A DNA stretch of 27,438 bases, from positions 1 to 27,438 of the forward strand of contig DASWMP010000243.1 in the NCBI GenBank assembly GCA_036399695.1. Reading direction: 5' to 3'. This DNA comes from DASVEE01 sp036399695 (lineage in GTDB: Bacteria > Acidobacteriota > Thermoanaerobaculia > Gp7-AA8). Shown here piece by piece: positions 22,969-27,438 of this stretch (position 1 is the stretch's first letter; each line of letters opens with the position of its first letter). The translations under genes and the position numbers were made by a program. The notes beneath the pieces were generated by a model. It saw only the letters and a list, made by a program, of their open reading frames with translations. It had not been told where the DNA came from and did no database searches.

Positions 22969-24182
22969 TGGTCTTCCTTGGCGTCGTCGTCTTTCGGCTT
23001 CGCCTTTTCTTCCTTCGTGATCTGAATCGCCTCGCCGTCTTTCAGCGTCTTGAGCAGCCGGAAGGGGCCGGTGATGACCGGGTCGCCCGCCTTCAGCCCG
23101 CTCGTGATCGCCACGTGCGTGGCGTCGCTGATGCCGGTCTTCACTTCCACCCGTTTCGTCTTGCCGTCGCGGGCGACGAAGACCACTTTCTTCTTCGGCG
23201 CGTCGTCATCGTCTTCATCGTCCGACTGCTCGACGACCGACTGGATCGGTACCGCGATCTGGCCCGCCGTATTCGTAACGATGGAGACCTGCGACGTCAT
23301 CCCCGGCCGCAGACGGTCGTCTGGATCGTCGATCGCCACTTTCACTACGAAGTAACGTACTCCGGTGCCTCCGGTTGCACGAATCGCGGCGGAACTGCCG
23401 ATTTCGACGACGCGGCCGTGATATTCGCGGTCGTTGACGGCGTCGACTTTGATCGTGCCGGGCTGGCCGACGCGGATGGCGACGACTTCCGTCTCCCCGA
23501 CTTCCGCCTCGACGAGGATCTGCGAGAGGTCGGCGATCACGGCGATGACGGACGCCGGATTGTTCATCGTGCCGGTCACGACGACTTCCCCCTCGTTCGC
23601 ATTCTTCTGCACGACCTTCCCATCGATGGGTGAGACGATCGTGGTGCGCGAGAGGTCTTCGTTGGCCTGCGTGAGCATGGCCGTGCCCTGGGTGACTCCC
23701 TGCAGTGCCGACTCGTAACCAGCGCGGGCGGTGTCGAGCTCGAGCCGCGTCCGTTCGAGCAGCTCCTGCGTCTGGATGCCCTGCGTCTGCAGGCTCTGCG
23801 CGCGCCGGTACGACAGCTCGGCCGTGCCGAGGGCGGCTTTCGCCCGCTGCACTTCGATGCGCCGGTTGGCCAGCTCGGACTGGAGACGGTCCCGCTGGGC
23901 GATGTAGATCGACTTCTCGAGGTCGACGAGCTTCTGGCCGCGCTTCACGGTCTGCCCTTCCTCGAAGTAGATCCGCTCGATCTTGCCGACGATGTGCGCG
24001 CCGATGTTGACCTTCACCTTCGGATCGATCTCGCCCGACGCGGTGACGACGGCCTCGAGCTTCCGCTGCGCGGCCGGCTCGACGTAGACCTTCTTTCCTT
24101 TGGGGCCACCGGCGCGAACGCTGGCGAAGACGATCACGGCGACGACCAGCAGGACGCCGCCGATGATCAGGAGTTTCTTCAC
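22965..24182 (-). CDS. MacA-like periplasmic adaptor (membrane fusion protein)
   Basis: The 405-aa protein has an N-terminal membrane anchor (KLLIIGGVLLVVAVIVFASV), lipoyl-like halves at about 45-90 (VVTASGEIDPKVKVNIGAHIVGKIERIYFEEGQTVKRGQKL) and 180-215 (TIVSPIDGKVVQKNANEGEVV), a helical hairpin between them (90-180) and a beta-barrel region near 225-310. A short hydrophilic Asp-rich loop (DDEDDDDAPKKK, about 321-332) and a charged Lys/Asp tail are unusual additions. Adaptors of this family bridge the inner-membrane ABC transporter and the TolC channel. The start is GTG 24182, whose GTGA overlaps the stop of the Yip1 gene by 4 nt. It overlaps the ATPase gene at the other end by 4 nt. Confidence 0.92.
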
Positions 24183-24979
24183 GACGAAGCCGCCTTGTTG
24201 CCGAGGGCCTGCATCGCCGCGCCGGCGAGCTTGAACAGGACCGTGACGACGTAGAGCGAGACGACGATGACCGCCGCTTTCGTCCTGGACAATCCGGAGA
24301 CGAAGGCGAAGCCGATCACCATCAGCACGATCGTCCAGATGTTGAAGAGCTCGATCGACGAGAGCAGCGCGAACGCGATCGCGTTCTCCTTCATGTCGAC
24401 CAGCGCCCCCGGATGCGACATCAGGATCGTCGGCATGGTCTCCGGATTGACCGGCTCACCGCGGGCAAGGATGATCGTCACCATCGCCAGGCTCTTGATG
24501 ATCTGCGGTACCCACGTATAGAGAGTGACGGAGAAGTACTGCTTGAAGTTGCCTTCACCGCCGAACGCGCGGAAGAGTCCGAGGAAGATGGCGGCGATGA
24601 TGGCGAGCACGCCGATGCCGATGATCGGCGACGCCCAGGCCATGACTTTCGCGAAGCCGGCGGCGAAGGTGACATTGCGGTCGACGTCGGCTTCGCTCAT
24701 CTTCCCCTGCGACTGCTTCTGAAACGTCTCACGAAGCATGGTCTCGAAGTCCATCTTCGGGACGATGATCGCGGTCGTCACGATGGTGACGATGACGATC
24801 AGCAGCAGCGGCGCGAGGATGTTCGGACGGCGGGCGATGTCCGCGAGCGTCTCGATGGGGGAAAACAACACCCCCACGAGACGCTGCATGCTGCTGACGG
24901 GACGTGTATCTACCGGGGCTCCGCCCGGCGTGTAGGCCGGCGGCGGAACCTGGGGCGGCTCATTTGGGCTGTTGGTCAT
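24179..24979 (-). CDS. Yip1-family polytopic membrane protein
   Basis: The 266-aa protein has a Pro-rich cytoplasmic N-terminus (PPQVPPPAYTPGGAP) followed by VGVLFSPIETLADIARRPNILAPLLLIVIVTIVTTAIIV, the Yip1-domain entry with its P-x-E-T pattern. About five membrane helices are visible: near 55-73, 115-140 (PIIGIGVLAIIAAIFLGLF), 150-170, 205-225 and 230-250. Bacterial Yip1-domain proteins are poorly characterised. ATG 24979 has an AAGGAACA Shine-Dalgarno sequence and lies inside the end of the TolC-like gene (20-nt overlap). Its stop overlaps the adaptor start by 4 nt. Such packing between TolC and MacA genes suggests it is part of the exporter, which is inference. Confidence 0.88.
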   Translation of the reverse strand: MTNSPNEPPQVPPPAYTPGGAPVDTRPVSSMQRLVGVLFSPIETLADIARRPNILAPLLLIVIVTIVTTAIIVPKMDFETMLRETFQKQSQGKMSEADVDRNVTFAAGFAKVMAWASPIIGIGVLAIIAAIFLGLFRAFGGEGNFKQYFSVTLYTWVPQIIKSLAMVTIILARGEPVNPETMPTILMSHPGALVDMKENAIAFALLSSIELFNIWTIVLMVIGFAFVSGLSRTKAAVIVVSLYVVTVLFKLAGAAMQALGNKAASS

Positions 24980-26687
24980 TGTTCTGTTCCTTCGAGTGAA
25001 CCCGGCTACCGTAGTTCAGCCAATTGTACCGGTCGAGGAAGGAGAACATGCGGGGCTCGGCCGGAACTTCGGGCTCGTCCACGGTGATGTTGCGGACATC
25101 GAGGATGTCGCCGACGGCGCGGTGATAGTTCGCGAGGTTCTGGGCGTAGAGGACGGTGGCCTGCAGTTCGCGGACGCGGGCGTCGGAGAGTTGCTGCTGA
25201 ATCTCGAGGACCTGAAAGTTCGTGGTCATGCCGTTTTCGTAGCGGCGGCGCTCGGCCTCGAGGTTCTGCTCGGCGGCTTCACGCGCCGCACGGGTGGCCT
25301 GGATGGAACGGGCGGCCGTTTCGACGGCGCGGGCGGCGTTGCGCACATCGACGCGGATGTTCTGGCGGAGCTGCTCTTCCGACACGTGCGAGCGCTCGAG
25401 GTCGAGCTCCGAGCGGCGCGCTTCGGCGCGGGCAGCGACGTTGAAGATCGGGACCGCCAGGTTCACGCCGATGTTCCACGACGGAAAGTCGTTGCGGAAG
25501 ATCTGCTCGAGCCCCTGGAAGTAGCTGGTGGACCGCAGGACCTCGGTGGTCGGGCGGCCGGTGTCCGGGTCGATGTCATAGACACGCCCCGCCGTGCCGG
25601 CGGTGTTGTACCCCAGAAAGAGGTCGACGACCGGGAGGGTCTGGTTGCGGGCGTAGAGGCTCTGGACGCGCAGGTTCTCGGTGGCGAGATCGAGCTGCCG
25701 CAGTTCGGGACGGAGCTCGAAGGCGCGGGCCACCGCGGCGTCGAGGGAGATGGTGGTGGGCGTGTACGACACGTCCTCCGTCGGGACGATCGGGCGGTCC
25801 CACTCCGTGGGCGCGAGGTTCAGGAGCTGGCGGAGACGGTCTTCCGCGTCGCGCACGTTGGCGACGGCGAGGATGAGCTGCTCTTCGCTCGTGGCGATCG
25901 TGACGCGCGGCTGGAGGATGTCGAGCGGCGCGGAGGCGCCGACGTCGATGCGGATCTGGGTGATGCGGGCCTGGTCGCGCGCCAGGAAGAGCGATTCCTT
26001 GACGACGTTGACCGCGCGGCGCGCATAGATCAACTGCAGGTAGGCCTGCTCGACCGAGACGGCGGTGTCCATGATCGCCACGCGGAAGGCCTCGCGGCTG
26101 ATGCCGAGGTTGTTCCGCGCGATCGTGATGCCGCGGCGGGTGATGTCCATCCCGAAGTCGCGGAGGAGCGGCTGCGTGATGGAGGCGCCGAGCGAGCTCG
26201 AATACGACGGGTTGACGAACTGCACGCCGCCGCCCTGGTCCGTCCGGTCGTTATCGAAGCGGATGTCGTAATTGGCGCCCGTCGGCAGGTTGCCGGCGAG
26301 ACCGAAATTGAACAGCGTCTGCTCGGTCGACTCGGCCTGAAAGGACGAAATGCTCGGGCTCTGGGAGCTCGACTGGCGGATGGTGCCGGTCGCCAGCGGG
26401 TCGAAGATACCGTACGACCCGCGCAGGTTTTCACCCGACATCCGGAAGTCGTAGGTCTCGAGGCGGATGCCCAGGTTGTTTTCGAGCGAGGTGCGGATCG
26501 CCTCGTCGAGCGAGAGACGAAGCGCCCGCGGATCGTTGACATCCTGATCCGTCTCGGCGGTGACCGCCTCCGCCTGCCGCTGAGTCGTGGCCGGCGCCGT
26601 GGCCGTCGTCGTGGTGGTCTGCGCCGTGAGCGCCGTCGCTGCGAAGAGCGACAAGGTAATCAACTGCAACCGTCGAACTGCGGTCAT
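24960..26687 (-). CDS. TolC-family outer-membrane efflux protein
   Basis: The 575-aa protein forms the trimeric outer-membrane channel of the exporter. The signal peptide is MTAVRRLQLITLSLFAATALTA. Then comes a Thr/Ala/Gln-rich tract (about 23-50) and two OEP repeats: LRLSLDEAIRTSLENNLGIRLETYDFRMS and later SLDAAVARAFELRPELRQLDLATENLRVQSLYARNQTLPVVDLFLGY, each with long coiled helices. Further landmarks are ASITQPLLRDFGMDITRRGI and NIGVNLAVPIFN. The C-terminal tail (NYGSRVHSKEQNNDQQPK) is polar. The frame is open to 26774, but the signal peptide starts at 26687 with a GGAGG Shine-Dalgarno sequence at 26694-26698, so that start is used. A TAGAAT hexamer (26749-26754, minus strand) may be part of its promoter, but no -35 is convincing. 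It is the first gene of the minus-strand set. Confidence 0.92.
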   Translation of the reverse strand: MTAVRRLQLITLSLFAATALTAQTTTTTATAPATTQRQAEAVTAETDQDVNDPRALRLSLDEAIRTSLENNLGIRLETYDFRMSGENLRGSYGIFDPLATGTIRQSSSQSPSISSFQAESTEQTLFNFGLAGNLPTGANYDIRFDNDRTDQGGGVQFVNPSYSSSLGASITQPLLRDFGMDITRRGITIARNNLGISREAFRVAIMDTAVSVEQAYLQLIYARRAVNVVKESLFLARDQARITQIRIDVGASAPLDILQPRVTIATSEEQLILAVANVRDAEDRLRQLLNLAPTEWDRPIVPTEDVSYTPTTISLDAAVARAFELRPELRQLDLATENLRVQSLYARNQTLPVVDLFLGYNTAGTAGRVYDIDPDTGRPTTEVLRSTSYFQGLEQIFRNDFPSWNIGVNLAVPIFNVAARAEARRSELDLERSHVSEEQLRQNIRVDVRNAARAVETAARSIQATRAAREAAEQNLEAERRRYENGMTTNFQVLEIQQQLSDARVRELQATVLYAQNLANYHRAVGDILDVRNITVDEPEVPAEPRMFSFLDRYNWLNYGSRVHSKEQNNDQQPK

Positions 26688-26843
26688 GCAAATCCTCCCA
26701 AACAAGCCTCTTCTACGAAACCACCGTAGTTGAGTTTCGCGAATGCGGATTCTATGACGTGCCGGGAGGGTCACGGTTAGTGGGTTTGGGGGTCCGTTGC
26801 CCGTTGTCCGTTTTCGGGGCCGCAGCAGCGACGGCGCTGCAAG

Positions 26844-27274
26844 TCACTCTACGACGAGTAGCTTGCCCGGAGTCACGTCGCGCAGGCGCTCGAGCAGGCG
26901 GGGTACGAGCGGCTCGATATCCACGAAGTCGTTGCTCCGCGGCCGGAGCAACACGAAGCCGATGCGATAGGCGCCGAGGTTCTGCTGGTGCTGGATGCTC
27001 TTGTCCGTGGTCACGAAGAGGTCGAACTTCCCGTCGATCTGCCGGAGAAGCTGACCTTTTTCAGCCCGGCGAAGCCCGCTTCCGGAACCGTCAGCACCAG
27101 TTGGTGCCCTCGGAGGCTCCGCTTCAGACGGCGCGGAACGCACTCATCGAGCAGAATGCGCAACCAGCAGGTCCTTCGCCTGTTCCAAACGCGCGTCCCG
27201 ACGAATACCGGCGTTCCACCGAGAATCTCAGGGTCGGAGTGGATGACTCGCTCGTCCGGGGCCATGCTGGCCAT
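26844..27274 (-). pseudogene. Degraded DUF433-DUF5615 toxin-antitoxin pair
   Basis: From 27274 the frame reads MASMAPDERVIHSDPEILGG and TPVFVGTRV, the hallmark N-terminus of DUF433 antitoxins. It then jumps to a tail (LEQAKDLLV in another frame) that looks like the usual antitoxin end, so roughly 35 codons of the middle are missing. Next comes LRILLDECVPRRLKRSLRGH, the start of a DUF5615 (PIN-like) toxin, followed by PEAGFAGLKK. There a 1-nt loss in an AAAAA run (about 27057-27061) shifts the frame, and the toxin resumes with GQLLRQIDGKFDLFVTTDKSIQHQQNLGAYRIGFVLLRP to the end at 26844. The DUF5615 remainder is about 70 residues of good sequence. DUF433 and DUF5615 pairs are known as candidate type II toxin-antitoxin modules. 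Both genes appear inactivated. Sequencing error at the A-run is possible, but it would not repair the antitoxin deletion. Confidence 0.85.
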
Positions 27275-27293
27275 GATAACTGGGACGAATGCC

Positions 27294-27312
27294 CTCTCGG
27301 AGTGCGGTGGCG
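27294..27312. repeat. Palindromic repeat, family B, half copy
   Basis: CTCTCGGAGTGCGGTGGCG matches the left arm of the repeats at 7023 and 16473. No matching right arm follows, so it is a truncated copy, adjacent to the broken toxin-antitoxin genes. Confidence 0.6.
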
Positions 27313-27347
27313 AAAAGGAGGTGTCTCAAAACGGCGCCTGCGGGCGC

Positions 27348-27438
27348 GGACAGACAGGAGTGTCTGTCCCACATTCAGATTCCGCCGAATATCGGGCACC
27401 CGCGGGCACGCTGGCATTCAATGTGGGACAGACACTCT
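27348..27438. repeat. Palindromic repeat, family A, third copy plus edge-truncated fourth copy
   Basis: GGACAGACA/TGTCTGTCC (27348-27356 and 27361-27369, GGAG loop) and the following CCCACATTCAG resemble copies 1 and 2. At 27423-27438 a copy in the opposite orientation begins (TGTGGGACAGACACTCT) and is cut by the window end. The 50 bp between are unassigned. Confidence 0.7.

Noticed and set aside
24972..26729. 585-codon plus-strand frame antisense to the TolC-like gene
   Set aside because: Shadow of a secure TolC-family gene, with no signal or domain of its own.
27124..27417. 97-codon minus-strand frame containing NVGQTLLSV
   Set aside because: This string is the translation of the family A repeat; the rest is the broken antitoxin in another frame.

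Overview
The window is a GC-rich stretch of a diderm (Gram-negative) bacterial chromosome. It carries lipopolysaccharide, lipoprotein and outer-membrane functions (an LptF-LptG fusion, KdsD, a LolA-like carrier, a TolC-family channel). The SpoIVB-type (S55) protease, the fused LptF/LptG permease and the many short palindromic intergenic repeats suggest an Acidobacteriota-like organism. That placement is inference from gene content. No 16S rRNA, tRNA, phage, IS or CRISPR is visible.

Layout. 1-1110: plus-strand gene for a winged-helix protein with a degenerate TIR-like C-terminal domain. 1260-3707: lptF-lptG fusion. 3708-4264: a gene-free stretch with a dispersed hairpin repeat, an 18-unit 21-bp minisatellite and the pckA terminator. 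4265-5866 (minus): ATP-type PEP carboxykinase. 5992-11669 (plus): App1-type phosphatase, 2-dehydropantoate reductase, arabinose-5-phosphate isomerase, a small coupled protein, LolA-like carrier, YajQ and a long-chain polyprenyl diphosphate synthase. 11775-12188 (minus): small TPR protein. 12292-12780 (plus): coaD. 12794-16446 (minus): peptide ABC transporter binding protein and two permeases, with no ATPase genes alongside. 16684-26687 (minus): a collinear set, TolC channel > Yip1 membrane protein > MacA-like adaptor > MacB-like ATPase > MacB-like permease > S55 protease > secreted beta-propeller. 26844-27274 (minus): a broken DUF433/DUF5615 toxin-antitoxin pair.

How genes fit together. The plus-strand block 5992-11669 mixes cofactor (PanE), Kdo (KdsD), lipoprotein-carrier (LolA) and isoprenoid steps, consistent with envelope building. 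The TolC-Yip1-MacA-ATPase genes overlap by 4-20 nt and are probably translated as a unit, forming a tripartite exporter with an extra Yip1 subunit. The S55 protease and beta-propeller are downstream exported partners or passengers.

Three signals stand out. First, at least seven genes have a -10-like hexamer only 6-10 nt before the start codon, often without a Shine-Dalgarno sequence, which suggests leaderless transcription is common here. Second, the 21-bp minisatellite has a period of two helical turns and a +1 insertion that argues against coding. Third, the S55 protease has its GMSGSP serine motif before its GH..D motif, the reverse of the SpoIVB order I know. Several families of palindromic repeats occupy most intergenic gaps.
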